Positions 17,857 through 25,580 of a DNA stretch of 52,419 nt are shown in pieces (within the stretch, counting starts at the first letter, position 1; the number at the start of each line of letters is the position of its first letter). The position numbers and the translations under genes were made by a program. The DNA comes from Sphingopyxis sp. L1A2A (GTDB lineage: Bacteria > Pseudomonadota > Alphaproteobacteria > Sphingomonadales > Sphingomonadaceae). Location of the stretch: NCBI RefSeq assembly GCF_005502465.1, contig NZ_SCOT01000020.1, positions 1 to 52,419 of the forward strand, written 5' to 3'. The notes under the pieces are model-generated. The model saw only the letters and a program-made list of their open reading frames with translations. It was not told where the DNA came from and did no database searches.

Positions 17857-17939
17857 CGTCATTGCGAGCGAAGCGAAGCAATCCAGGGCGGTTTACGCCA
17901 CGCTGGATTGCCGCGTCGCTTCGTTCCTCGCAATGACGA
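17857..17939. repeat. REP-type inverted repeat, family B
   Basis: CGTCATTGCGAGCGAAGCGA with AGCAATCCAG on the left and CTGGATTGCCGCGTCGCTTC with CTCGCAATGACG on the right, centred on a short GCGG-rich loop. It follows purH by about 27 bp and could act as a transcription end. Confidence 0.85.
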
Positions 17940-17979
17940 CTCTAACTGAATCCATCACGCTCTAGAATAGCATCTATAT

Positions 17980-18008
17980 CGTCATCCCGGCGAAGGCCGG
18001 GATGACGA
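17980..18008. repeat. Short hairpin, family C
   Basis: CGTCATCCCGGCGAAGGCCG with GGATGACG is a perfect small hairpin between purH and the small ORF at 18025. Confidence 0.75.
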
Positions 18009-18024
18009 TCTAAAGTGGGAGGCG

Positions 18025-18174
18025 CTATCGCGACTCGCGATACCCCGCGTGGCGCATGATGCGGTCGATCAGGCGCCGTTCTTCGGACGTCGGGGTGGGG
18101 ATGATCGCCGCGGGTGGCTCGATCCGGCGGCCGAACAACGGACGTCGCGGCGGGACAAGGGGAGAGAAACGCAT
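18025..18174 (-). CDS. Small basic hypothetical protein (49 aa)
   Basis: A short reading frame encodes a 49-residue, Arg/Pro-rich peptide beginning MRFSPLVPPRRPLFGRR and ending IDRIMRHAGYRESR. The C-terminal half looks like an amphipathic helix (TSEERRLIDRIMRHAGY). A weak AAGGCGAG precedes the ATG. It lies downstream of lptA on the same strand, separated by about 100 bp with a hairpin, in the place where many relatives carry lptB. I do not recognise the family. The reading frame is plausible from composition, but it could be spurious. Confidence 0.4.
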   Translation of the reverse strand: MRFSPLVPPRRPLFGRRIEPPAAIIPTPTSEERRLIDRIMRHAGYRESR

Positions 18175-18229
18175 CGGGGGCTCGCCTTCATTGCGCAGCG
18201 TCGCCCCCCGGCACCGCTATGGATCTGGT

Positions 18230-18255
18230 CCCTGCCCCTTGGTGAAGGAGCAGGG
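18230..18255 (-). terminator. Hairpin downstream of lptA
   Basis: CCCTGCCCCTT and AAGGAGCAGGG pair over 11 positions with one mismatch around a GGTG loop, 25 bp after the lptA stop. There is no clear U-tract, so intrinsic termination is uncertain; it may be a processing or REP-like element. Confidence 0.4.
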
Positions 18256-18279
18256 TTGCCGGTCCGTCAAAAGCTTTGG

Positions 18280-18858
18280 TTACTGTTTTCTTTCCGGTAC
18301 CGTGAAGGTGCCGGTGACGCGCCCGCCGGTGCCGCCCGCGATCGGATTGCCGTCGGGACCGCGCGCCGCGCCGCGCCCGTCGACCGTCGCCCGACCGCTG
18401 TTCAGGTCGATGACCATCCGCCCGCCCGACAGGCGGTTGCCACGCTGGGTCAGCTGGACATTGCCGACCATCGTGATCAGGCGGCGGTCAAGGTCATAGA
18501 TCGCGACATTGCCCGACGCGCGCTCGTCGCCCTTGGTCACCACGACCCCGCCGGTCGCGTCGAGCCGGTTGACGTCGGTGCCGCCCGACCGCGAATAAGC
18601 GACGGTCATCCGCGCCGCGGTCAGCGTCATGCCGGCCTGCGTCACCCGGACATTGCCGGCGATGACGACGCGGTCGGCGCGGTCCTGCACCTCGATGCTG
18701 TTCGCGGCAAAATCGACCGGGGCGTTGCTGTTGTGGTTGGCCAGCGCCTGCGCCTGCGCGGTGTCGCCGCCGGTACCGACCGACAGCAAAGCAAGGCTGG
18801 TGAAAACAAACCCCGCGCCCGCAAGCGCCATGCTCTTCATGGTCCAAAGCCGGTTCAT
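18280..18858 (-). CDS. lptA: LPS transport periplasmic protein LptA
   Basis: Periplasmic bridge protein that carries lipopolysaccharide from LptC to the outer-membrane LptD. The 192-residue chain has a signal sequence (MALAGAGFVFTSLALLSVG) and an OstA-type beta-jellyroll (FAANSIEVQDRADRVVIAGN, VTQAGMTLTAARMTVAYS, ASGNVAIYDLDRRLITMVGN, LSGGRMVIDLNSGRATVDG). Its ATG overlaps the lptC stop (ATGA), so the pair is translationally coupled. The C-terminus is a Gly-rich tail. The ATPase gene lptB, which often follows, is not in the window. Confidence 0.93.
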   Translation of the reverse strand: MNRLWTMKSMALAGAGFVFTSLALLSVGTGGDTAQAQALANHNSNAPVDFAANSIEVQDRADRVVIAGNVRVTQAGMTLTAARMTVAYSRSGGTDVNRLDATGGVVVTKGDERASGNVAIYDLDRRLITMVGNVQLTQRGNRLSGGRMVIDLNSGRATVDGRGAARGPDGNPIAGGTGGRVTGTFTVPERKQ

Positions 18859-19493
18859 TTGATCACTCCCTGATTGATCCGCAGCCGCGCATTGCCCTGC
18901 AGGCGCACGATCCGCCGGTCGAGGTCGGCGGTCAGCTGGTTGGCCGAAAAGCTACCGATGTTCAACGTCCCGTCGACCCCGCCCTGCCCGCTCAGCGTGC
19001 GGGTCTTGAGGTCGATCGACACGTTGCTGGCATCGATGCGATAGCCGCCGGCGCTTTTGACCTGCACCATCCCCGGCACCGCGACCTTTTCGGTTTCCAT
19101 ATTATAGGCGCTGTTGCGGGCGACGATCGTCGCCGGTCCGTCGGCCAGGCGGATCGCGCCCGACAGGTCGCTCATCCGCACGATCGGTTCGGCCGAGCTT
19201 TTCTGCACCGCGCTGCCCGCGAGCAGGGCAAAGGGCTGGCCCTTGGCATCCTGGCCGCGATATTCGGCGCGGGTGACCTTCATCCGCTCCTGCGCCACCT
19301 CGACCTTGTCCTTGGCGAGCAGGAAGCTGACCTCGGCGCGCTGGGTGAAGGGCGAAAAGATCAGCACCGCGGCGACCACCCCGATGACCAGCGGCAACCC
19401 AAAGCGCAGGATGCGCACGACGCGGTCGTGACTCGACCCGCTCGCCGCCCACAGGCGGCGCATCGTGCGATCAAGATCGGCGCGTTCGGACAT
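18855..19493 (-). CDS. lptC: LPS export protein LptC
   Basis: Inner-membrane component of the Lpt machine. The 212-residue protein has a cytoplasmic N-terminus, one transmembrane anchor at about 29-47 (ILRFGLPLVIGVVAAVLIFS) and a periplasmic beta-jellyroll (VTRAEYRGQDAKGQPFALLA, SGAIRLADGPATIVARNSAY, GGYRIDASNVSIDLKTRTLS) matching LptC/YrbK. It lies between nrnC and lptA, all on the minus strand, with an 18-bp gap to nrnC, so the three are likely cotranscribed from upstream of nrnC. Confidence 0.93.
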   Translation of the reverse strand: MSERADLDRTMRRLWAASGSSHDRVVRILRFGLPLVIGVVAAVLIFSPFTQRAEVSFLLAKDKVEVAQERMKVTRAEYRGQDAKGQPFALLAGSAVQKSSAEPIVRMSDLSGAIRLADGPATIVARNSAYNMETEKVAVPGMVQVKSAGGYRIDASNVSIDLKTRTLSGQGGVDGTLNIGSFSANQLTADLDRRIVRLQGNARLRINQGVIK

Positions 19494-19511
19494 GCTTTTG
19501 CGAATCGCCCT

Positions 19512-20129
19512 TTATGTGTGCGCGAAAATGTCGACCTCGGGCCAGCCGGCCAGGTCGAGCGCGGCGCGCGTCGGCAGAAAATCGAAACAGGCCTGCGCCA
19601 GCTCGGTGCGCCCCTCGCGCGCCAGCCGCATGTCGAGAATGTCTTTCATCGCGTGCAGAAAGCGCACGTCGCTCGCGGCATAGTCGCGCTGCGCATCGCT
19701 GAGTTCGGCGGCGCCCCAGTCGCTCGACTGCTGCTGTTTCGACACTTCCTGGCCCAAAAGCTCGCGGACCAATTCCTTCAGCCCATGGCGGTCGGTGTAG
19801 GTGCGGATCAGCTTCGAGGCGATCTTGGTGCAATAGACGGGCGCCGTCACGACGCCGAGCGCCTGCTGCAGCGCCGCAATGTCGAACCGGGCAAAATGAA
19901 ACAATTTCAACCGGTTGGGATCGGTCAATATCGCTTTGAGGACCGGGGCGTCATAGGTGCTGCCGGGCGCGAAGCGGACCAGATGCTCGTCGCCCGACCC
20001 GTCGCTGATCTGCACCAGGCACAGCCGGTCGCGCAGCGGGTTCAATCCCATCGTTTCGGTGTCGATCGCGACGGCGCCCGGACCCAGCGCGCCCGCGGGC
20101 AAATCTTCTTCGTGGAAATATACAGTCAT
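19512..20129 (-). CDS. nrnC: NrnC-type 3'-5' exoribonuclease (short RNase D)
   Basis: A 205-residue DEDDy exonuclease. The acidic residues are D23 and E25 (AIDTETMG), D83 (HFARFD) and the Y150-x3-D154 pair (YAASD). HRDC domains of full-length RNase D are absent. The length and motifs match NrnC, the alphaproteobacterial enzyme that degrades dinucleotides and other nanoRNAs, replacing Orn. Databases often label such proteins ribonuclease D. It is upstream of lptC on the same strand, an arrangement common in this group. Function is inferred from family. Confidence 0.88.
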   Translation of the reverse strand: MTVYFHEEDLPAGALGPGAVAIDTETMGLNPLRDRLCLVQISDGSGDEHLVRFAPGSTYDAPVLKAILTDPNRLKLFHFARFDIAALQQALGVVTAPVYCTKIASKLIRTYTDRHGLKELVRELLGQEVSKQQQSSDWGAAELSDAQRDYAASDVRFLHAMKDILDMRLAREGRTELAQACFDFLPTRAALDLAGWPEVDIFAHT

Positions 20130-20392
20130 TGGCCCGCCTTAGGCGAAGCGGCGGTGCCGCTCAATGACTGGTTTTGGCGCCGCCAGCCCATCCGCCGCCA
20201 GCCCGCGGCAAAGCGCGCTTTACCAAGGCGGACGGCTTTGAATTTTCCGTTCGCAGGCGGCATGGATTTAAGCTATATATTGCGCCGTTAGAGGCATGGG
20301 GCGAGTCCGTGCCTATGGTGAACTGCGTCCCCCGTCCGGCGCAAGGCGCCGATCGAATGGGGTATGGACGAACCGAAAGCGACTATTAGACA

Positions 20393-21190
20393 ATGAGTTT
20401 CAACAAGGATCGCCGCGGCCAGCGGGGGCGCGGCAAGCGCGATGATTTCGGCAATTTCGACAGCTTCGAACCTGCACCCTATGGCGGCGACAGCTATGGT
20501 GGCGGCAATCGTGGGGGTGGCTTCGGCGATCGCGGCGGCTTTGGCGGTGGTGATCGTCCCGGTGGCGGCTTTGGCGGCGGTGACCGAGGCGGCTTTGGCG
20601 GCGGCGATCGTGGCGGCGGCGGCTTTGGCGGCGGACGTGGCGGCGGCATGCCGGCGCAGGTCGTCGGTGAAGGCAATGGCACGGTCAAATTCTTCAACGC
20701 GGCGAAAGGCTTCGGCTTTGTCGCGCGCGACGATGGCGGCGAGGACGTGTTCGTCCACATCAGCGCGGTCGAACAGGCAGGGCTTCAGGGTCTTGCCTCG
20801 GGCCAGCCGCTGGGCTTCACCCTCGTCGAACGCAACGGCAAGGTGTCGGCCATCGATATCAAGATCGAAGGCGAACCGATGCCGATCGAAGACAGCGCGC
20901 CGCGTGCACGTGACGATCGCGGTGCGCCCGGTGGGGCCCCGGGCGGCGCCCGCGGACGGCGTCAGCTGACCGGCGAACGCACCTCGGGCACGGTCAAATT
21001 CTTCAACACGACGAAGGGTTTTGGCTTTATCGCGCGCGACGACGGACAGGCCGACGCCTTTGTCCACATCAGCGCGGTGCAGCGCGCCGGCATGACCGGC
21101 CTCGACGAAGGCGACCGCGTCGCGTTCGACATCGAAGTCGACGATCGCGGCAAATTCGCGGCCGTGAACATCCAGCCGCATCAGGACTGA
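20393..21190 (+). CDS. Double cold-shock-domain protein with glycine-rich N-terminus
   Basis: A nucleic-acid-binding protein of 265 residues. Residues 1-30 are basic and polar, and 31-86 are almost pure Gly with Phe, Arg and Asp (repeats of GGGDRGGFGGG). The first cold-shock domain is at about 95-158 (GTVKFFNAAKGFGFVARDDG, VFVHISAV). A linker with APGGAPGGARGRR leads to a second domain at about 198-261 (GTVKFFNTTKGFGFIARDDG). RNP1 (KGFGF) and RNP2 (VHIS) are intact in both. Double-CSD proteins are normal in alphaproteobacteria; the RGG-like N-terminal extension is the unusual part. A 263-bp leader precedes it and a strong terminator follows. Confidence 0.9.
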   Translation: MSFNKDRRGQRGRGKRDDFGNFDSFEPAPYGGDSYGGGNRGGGFGDRGGFGGGDRPGGGFGGGDRGGFGGGDRGGGGFGGGRGGGMPAQVVGEGNGTVKFFNAAKGFGFVARDDGGEDVFVHISAVEQAGLQGLASGQPLGFTLVERNGKVSAIDIKIEGEPMPIEDSAPRARDDRGAPGGAPGGARGRRQLTGERTSGTVKFFNTTKGFGFIARDDGQADAFVHISAVQRAGMTGLDEGDRVAFDIEVDDRGKFAAVNIQPHQD

Positions 21191-21210
21191 TCGGCGGGAC
21201 CAGCAAAATG

Positions 21211-21240
21211 AAAAGGGCGGCTCACGGGCCGCCCTTTTCT
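21211..21240 (+). terminator. Rho-independent terminator of the cold-shock gene
   Basis: AAAAGGGCGG (21211-21220), an 8-base loop and CCGCCCTTTT (21229-21238) form a 10-bp stem with a T-run at its 3' end, 20 bp after the stop codon. Confidence 0.85.
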
Positions 21241-21248
21241 GTTGGTTT

Positions 21249-21376
21249 CCCTTCCCTGCAAGGGAGGGGTGCGAAGATTTGGCAGCTTGCTGCCTAGTCG
21301 CAGCGGGGTAGGTGTGCGGCCATGCAGAACGCCTGCGGCGACCCACCCCTAACCCCTCCCTGAAGAAGGGAGGGGA
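21249..21376. repeat. Inverted repeat, family E (CCCTTCCC...GGGAGGGG)
   Basis: The left part reads CCCTTCCCTGCAAGGGAGGG and GGCAGCTTGCTGCC; the right part reads ACCCCTCCCTGAAGAAGGGA. It is related to the element at 29322-29481, sharing TTGGCAGCTTGCTGCCTAG. It lies between the convergent cold-shock and dps genes. Confidence 0.7.
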
Positions 21377-21380
21377 ATCA

Positions 21381-21842
21381 TCAATACCCCAGCGTCGCTT
21401 CCAGAAACCAGATCCGCTGCTGCGTCTCGTCGGCCCATGTGTCGACCAAGCCGCTGGTCGCGATGTCGCCATCGGCTTCGGCGGCGGCCTTCACCGCTTT
21501 CAGCTGGCCGAGCAAAATCTTGTTGTCGTCCGCCAGCGTGCGGATCATCGCCTCGGCGTCCGGCCCCGCCGCATCATCGTCGCGAATCGACTGGCGGCGG
21601 CCGATGTCGCCGATCGACTGCAACGTTCGCGCGCCATTTTTGCGGACCCGTTCGGCGATCAGGTCGGTGGTTGCGAAAATCTGAATGGCCTGTTCGTCGA
21701 ACAACAGGTGGAGTTCGCGAAAGCGCGGCCCCTGGACGTGCCAATGATAGTTTTTGGTCTTGAGATAGAGCGCGAAACTGTCGGCGAGCAGCGCGTTGAG
21801 CGCGTCGGCGACGGCAGGGGCATTGTTGTTCTTATCGGACAT
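21381..21842 (-). CDS. dps: Dps-family DNA-binding ferritin-like protein
   Basis: A 153-residue four-helix-bundle protein that protects DNA in stationary phase by oxidising and storing iron. The ferroxidase motif is in NYHWHVQGPRFRELHLLFDE, and the second helix pair carries DLIAERVRKNGARTLQSIGD. The C-terminus is SGLVDTWADETQQRIWFLEATLGY. I chose the start at 21842 (MSDKNNNAPAVADALNALLA) because AAAGGA lies 7 bp upstream; the longer ORF to 21899 lacks a signal. It is monocistronic, convergent with the cold-shock gene. Confidence 0.94.
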   Translation of the reverse strand: MSDKNNNAPAVADALNALLADSFALYLKTKNYHWHVQGPRFRELHLLFDEQAIQIFATTDLIAERVRKNGARTLQSIGDIGRRQSIRDDDAAGPDAEAMIRTLADDNKILLGQLKAVKAAAEADGDIATSGLVDTWADETQQRIWFLEATLGY

Positions 21843-21956
21843 GGGAGCATCCTTTCGTTGACCGCCCCCATATAGCGTGGCGCGACGATATTTTCCCATT
21901 GAACCTGTCGGTCGCGCTCATCGATAAAAACGATGACTTTCCGAAAATCGCGGCGG

Positions 21957-22526
21957 CTATCCGATCAATCCGAACGTCCCCATCGCGGTGCGAAGTCCCC
22001 AGATGGTCAGGATCGCGGCGCTCACCCAGCGGATGACCGCCGCGCCGCGCTGCGCCGCAAGGTCGGGACCGAACGCCAGGAACGGCAGCATCGCGAGCGT
22101 CCAGCCGACCAGCGCGCCCGCCGCCGCCCATTGCCCGGCACCGCTGGTCGCCGCGAGCGCGCCGATCAGGAAATGGCTGCGGTCGCCGAACTGCGCGATC
22201 AGCACCCGCCCCGCCAACATCGTCGGGGTTGCCGCCAGCGCCTTGTCATCGAACAGCGACGGTCGCCCGCGCCACAGCAAAGCCGCGGCGGCGGACAGCA
22301 TCGCGAACGCCACCAGCAACGCCGCCACCCCCTGGCCGATCATGCGGTTGGCGATCGCGCCGGCGGTGGCGGCGATGATGGCATTCAGCATGAAGGCGCC
22401 AAAGGCGATGCCCACGACCACCCGCCGGTCGGCGCGCGCGCTCAGCAGCCGCGACAGCAATATGCCGCTGCGCCCGTCGGCATTGGCCAGCAGCACCGCC
22501 ACCAGCGCAAGCATGATTGCATCCAT
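21957..22526 (-). CDS. GDT1/TMEM165 (UPF0016)-like membrane protein with altered motifs
   Basis: A 189-residue hydrophobic protein with about six helices in two similar halves, as in the GDT1/TMEM165 family of Mn2+/Ca2+ transporters. The defining E-x-G-D-[KR]-[TS] motif is degenerate in both halves: N15-A-D-G-R-S20 in the first and Q112-F-G-D-R-S117 in the second. Both cation-binding Glu residues are therefore replaced (Asn and Gln). Such sphingomonad homologues may have a different substrate or none. Assignment rests on layout and the residual GDRS motif. It is 31 bp downstream of a hypothetical gene on the same strand. Confidence 0.65.
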   Translation of the reverse strand: MDAIMLALVAVLLANADGRSGILLSRLLSARADRRVVVGIAFGAFMLNAIIAATAGAIANRMIGQGVAALLVAFAMLSAAAALLWRGRPSLFDDKALAATPTMLAGRVLIAQFGDRSHFLIGALAATSGAGQWAAAGALVGWTLAMLPFLAFGPDLAAQRGAAVIRWVSAAILTIWGLRTAMGTFGLIG

Positions 22527-22557
22527 GGAACTGGTCTGGATCGTCAGCCGGGGTCGG

Positions 22558-22887
22558 TCAATGCCCCAGCCGCATCGCGACCGACGCCAGCCACGCCTCT
22601 TGCGCCGCGGCGGGCAGGGGCCCGCGCGGTACGCAGGCGGCGTCGCTCATCGCGTCGAGATAGGTCAGGATCGCGGCACGATACCCGCCGCCGGCGACCG
22701 CCGATTCCAGCCGGCTGGCCAAAGTTTCGACCGCGGCAAAGCCATTGTCGCGCGCCAGACAGCGAATGTCGTCGATGCCCTGGACGATCTGCGCCAGCGC
22801 GCAGTGCGGCAAGGCTTCGGCGAGCGCGCCGATCTGGCCGGTAATCCGGTCCCGAATGTCATGATATGGGTCGGCTTGGGTACGCAT
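22558..22887 (-). CDS. Hypothetical protein (109 aa)
   Basis: A mostly helical, mildly acidic protein beginning MRTQADPYHDIRDRITGQIG with helix-rich segments (VETLASRLESAVAGGGYRAA, YLDAMSDAACVPRG) and ending AWLASVAMRLGH. It has no signal peptide and no domain that I recognise. It is on the same strand between the diguanylate cyclase and the GDT1-like gene, with intergenic gaps of 63 and 31 bp, so cotranscription is likely. Codon composition looks like that of its neighbours. Confidence 0.65.
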   Translation of the reverse strand: MRTQADPYHDIRDRITGQIGALAEALPHCALAQIVQGIDDIRCLARDNGFAAVETLASRLESAVAGGGYRAAILTYLDAMSDAACVPRGPLPAAAQEAWLASVAMRLGH

Positions 22888-22950
22888 CGTCCACCCCCTG
22901 TCCTATCGGGGACGATGCGCTCATTTGGTTAACACGAGGTTAGCCGAGTG

Positions 22951-23595
22951 TCAGCGATGTCCGGGCGCCGAGCCCTGGCCCTGCTTGTTGCGATACATGT
23001 CGCGGTCGGCGGCGGCCAATATGTCCGATTCGGTCATCCCGGTCTGGAGCATCGCGATGCCGAAGCAGGCGGACAGCGCGATCTGGTGACCGTCATAGTC
23101 CGCCGGCGCCGCGGTCAGTACGTCGCACAGGCGGTTGATCTGGGCGCGGGCGCCATCCTCGCTCGACTGATCGAGGATCAGCCCGAATTCGTCGCCGCCG
23201 ATACGCGCCGCGACGTCGGTGGCGCGGATCGATTCGGCCAGACGCTTGGCGATTTCCATCAGGGCAAAGTCGCCCGCGGCATGGCCAAAGCTGTCGTTGA
23301 TCAATTTCAGCTGGTTGACGTCGACAAACACCACCGCGGCGCGTTCGGCGTGGCGTTCAAAGCGCGCGATGCGGTGATGGATCGCGGTCAGGAAATAGCG
23401 GCGGTTGAACAACGGGGTCAGCGTATCGCGCTCGGACACCCGTTCCAGCTCGGCCACGGCGATCTTCAATACGCGGTTCTCGCGGCGCAGAGCGTCGCGT
23501 TCCCGGCGTATTTCACGCAGTTGGTCCTCGATGGAGTCAACGGCTAATGCGGCGAACTGATCGACCGCAATCCGCGCCCCCCCTACGCTGTCCAT
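22951..23595 (-). CDS. Diguanylate cyclase with N-terminal coiled coil
   Basis: Makes the second messenger c-di-GMP from GTP. The 214-residue protein has a predicted coiled coil at about 20-55 (IEDQLREIRRERDALRRENR) joined directly to a GGDEF domain (TLTPLFNRRYFLTAIHHRI). The catalytic GGDEF is intact at 133-137. A product-inhibition RATD (124-127) lies five residues before it, so it should be feedback-inhibited. There is no transmembrane or sensory domain, so the coiled coil probably sets dimerisation and activity. It is the first gene of a minus-strand run toward 21957. Confidence 0.92.
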   Translation of the reverse strand: MDSVGGARIAVDQFAALAVDSIEDQLREIRRERDALRRENRVLKIAVAELERVSERDTLTPLFNRRYFLTAIHHRIARFERHAERAAVVFVDVNQLKLINDSFGHAAGDFALMEIAKRLAESIRATDVAARIGGDEFGLILDQSSEDGARAQINRLCDVLTAAPADYDGHQIALSACFGIAMLQTGMTESDILAAADRDMYRNKQGQGSAPGHR

Positions 23596-24004
23596 TCAAC
23601 GTCCCCGAAACCTACGCTCGCTCCCCGGCCCGATGCCGATGATTATCGAGCCACAACCCTAAACGCGACTTGATACCAATCGGTAAACGCTGAGGTAGCG
23701 AACCACAATTACCCGTTCGAGGTGCCGGAACGGCAACGATCCCGGTGCCGCCGCACCGCCGGTTGTGACGGAATTGCAGGCGATTGCGGCGCACCGGGCC
23801 AGCGCGCCGGACAGGGGCGCGGCGGAATAATCCAAAGGTGGGCGGCGCGCACCCCGAACGAAATCACGCCCTACCCCGATCGGCTGAACGGCGGATCGCG
23901 CCCGTTGCCGAACGGGCGGCGTTGCCCGCGCGCGGCCTTGTCGCTAGGGGGTATGCGGCAGCGATTCATCCGTGGATCGGACGCCGGTACAGGAGGGTCG
24001 AGGG
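23596..24004. other. Non-coding stretch between divergent DGC and purE
   Basis: About 400 bp carrying the divergent promoters of the diguanylate cyclase and purE. GC-rich shadow frames are present but lack start signals and conserved features. No riboswitch fold was recognised (no PurR-type site seen). AGGAGGGTCGAGGG sits just before the purE ATG. Confidence 0.55.
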
Positions 24005-24502
24005 ATGGGCGAAAGCGCGCCGCAGGTGGGCGTCATCATGGGCAGCCAGTCGGACTGGCCGACGATGGCGCACGCGGTCCAGATCCTCGAACATTTCTGC
24101 ATCGCGCACGAGGTGCAGATCGTGTCGGCGCATCGCACCCCCGACCGCCTCGTCACCTATGCCAAAAGCGCCGCCGAGCGCGGCCTGCGGGCGATCATCG
24201 CCGGGGCCGGCGGCGCCGCGCACCTGCCCGGCATGGTCGCATCGATGACGCGGGTGCCGGTGCTCGGCGTCCCCGTCCAGTCGGCGGCGCTCAGCGGCAT
24301 CGACAGCCTCTATTCGATCGTCCAGATGCCCGGCGGCATTCCGGTCGCGACCTTTGCGATCGGCAAGGCGGGGGCGACCAATGCCGCGCTGTTCGCCGCC
24401 GCGCTGCTCGCGAACAATGACCCGGGGCTCGCGGACAAGCTCAACGCCTGGCGCGACGAACAGACGAACAGCGTCGCTCCAACCCCCGTGCGCGAGGGCT
24501 GA
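24005..24502 (+). CDS. purE: N5-carboxyaminoimidazole ribonucleotide mutase (class I PurE)
   Basis: Converts N5-CAIR to CAIR in purine synthesis. The 165-residue protein has the class I signature: [13 protein letters not shown] near the N-terminus, [11 protein letters not shown], and [15 protein letters not shown]. The start at 24005 is preceded by AGGAGGGTCGAGGG; the reading frame from 23972 adds 11 residues that are not expected. It is coupled to purK, which begins 4 bp downstream, as is usual for the PurE/PurK pair that avoids bicarbonate-dependent waste. Confidence 0.96.
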   Translation: MGESAPQVGVIMGSQSDWPTMAHAVQILEHFCIAHEVQIVSAHRTPDRLVTYAKSAAERGLRAIIAGAGGAAHLPGMVASMTRVPVLGVPVQSAALSGIDSLYSIVQMPGGIPVATFAIGKAGATNAALFAAALLANNDPGLADKLNAWRDEQTNSVAPTPVREG

Positions 24503-24506
24503 TCGC

Positions 24507-25580
24507 TTGCTGGCACCGGGTTCGACGATCGGCATCCTCGGCGGCGGCCAGCTCGGCCGGATGCTCGCCGTCGCCGCGGCGCAGCTCGGCTACCAGGTTC
24601 ATATCTACGCCCCCGACCGCGAGAGCGTGGCGGCGCAGGTCGCGGCGCAGCATGTCCAGGCGGCGTGGGACGACCAACCGCGCCTCGCCGCCTTTGCCGC
24701 GGGCTGCGACGCGGTGACGATCGAGTTTGAAAATGTGCCGGTCGACACGGTGCGCTTTCTGTCGGGGCATGTCGCGGTGCGCCCCGGCGCGCAGGCGCTC
24801 GAAATCGCGCAGGACCGGCTGACCGAAAAGACGTTCGTCGCCGGACTTGGCGGACGGCCCGCCCCCTTTGCCCTGGTGCCCGACCGCGCCGCGCTCGACA
24901 CCGCGCTCGCCGCGATCGGCGCCCCCGCGATCCTTAAGACGCTGCGGATGGGTTATGACGGCAAAGGGCAGGCGCGGCTTACCACCCCCGCCGACGCCGA
25001 CGCCGCATGGGACGCGATCGACCGCCACGCCGCGATCCTCGAAGGCTTCGTCACCTTCGCGCATGAATTTTCGGTGCTGCTGGTCCGCGGCATCGACGGC
25101 GAGACGCGCTTCTGGGACAGCAGCGTCAATGTTCACGACGGCGGCATCCTCGCGACGTCGGCGCTGCCGTCGCCGCCGATCATCCTCGACCAGCAAGACG
25201 AAGCCCGCGCGCTGATGGCGCGCATCGCCGACGATCTCGACTATGTCGGCGTGCTCACCGGCGAGTTTTTTGCCACCGACGATGGCCCGATTTTCAACGA
25301 GATGGCGCCGCGCGTCCACAACAGCGGCCACTGGACGATCGAGGGGGCGGTGACCAGCCAGTTCGAAAATCATATCCGCGCCGTCGCCGGGCTGCCGCTC
25401 GGCAGCACCGCCAGCCCGGTGCTGCCCGTCGTCATGCACAATCTGATCGGTGCTTCGATTGCTGAAGTTCCTGACCTGCTCGCGGACCCCGGCGCGCATG
25501 TCCATCATTATGGCAAGACCGAGGTCCGTCAGGGCCGCAAGCTGGGCCATGTCACCTGGGTTGGAACCTCTCCCGCATGA
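24507..25580 (+). CDS. purK: N5-carboxyaminoimidazole ribonucleotide synthase
   Basis: ATP-grasp enzyme that uses bicarbonate and AIR to make N5-CAIR for PurE. The 357-residue protein opens with GSTIGILGGGQLGRMLAVAA. It contains the ATP-grasp lid (ILKTLRMGYDGKGQ, AILEGFVTFAHEFSVLLVRG) and FFATDDGPIFNEMAPRVHNS. TTG at 24507 is the probable start, with AGGG 7 bp upstream and 4 bp after the purE stop; CTG 24510 is next. The end overlaps the folA ATG (ATGA). Confidence 0.93.
   Translation: MLAPGSTIGILGGGQLGRMLAVAAAQLGYQVHIYAPDRESVAAQVAAQHVQAAWDDQPRLAAFAAGCDAVTIEFENVPVDTVRFLSGHVAVRPGAQALEIAQDRLTEKTFVAGLGGRPAPFALVPDRAALDTALAAIGAPAILKTLRMGYDGKGQARLTTPADADAAWDAIDRHAAILEGFVTFAHEFSVLLVRGIDGETRFWDSSVNVHDGGILATSALPSPPIILDQQDEARALMARIADDLDYVGVLTGEFFATDDGPIFNEMAPRVHNSGHWTIEGAVTSQFENHIRAVAGLPLGSTASPVLPVVMHNLIGASIAEVPDLLADPGAHVHHYGKTEVRQGRKLGHVTWVGTSPA

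Noticed and set aside
19512..20129. Full-length RNase D
   Set aside because: The protein ends after the exonuclease domain and has no HRDC domains; its size and motifs match NrnC.
20130..20392. Structured cold-shock RNA thermosensor in the leader
   Set aside because: The 263-bp leader is long enough, but I could not see a conserved hairpin pattern that would support a claim.
23784..24248. Plus-strand ORF upstream of and across purE
   Set aside because: It runs out of frame through purE with no conserved features and no Shine-Dalgarno sequence; purE itself is certain.
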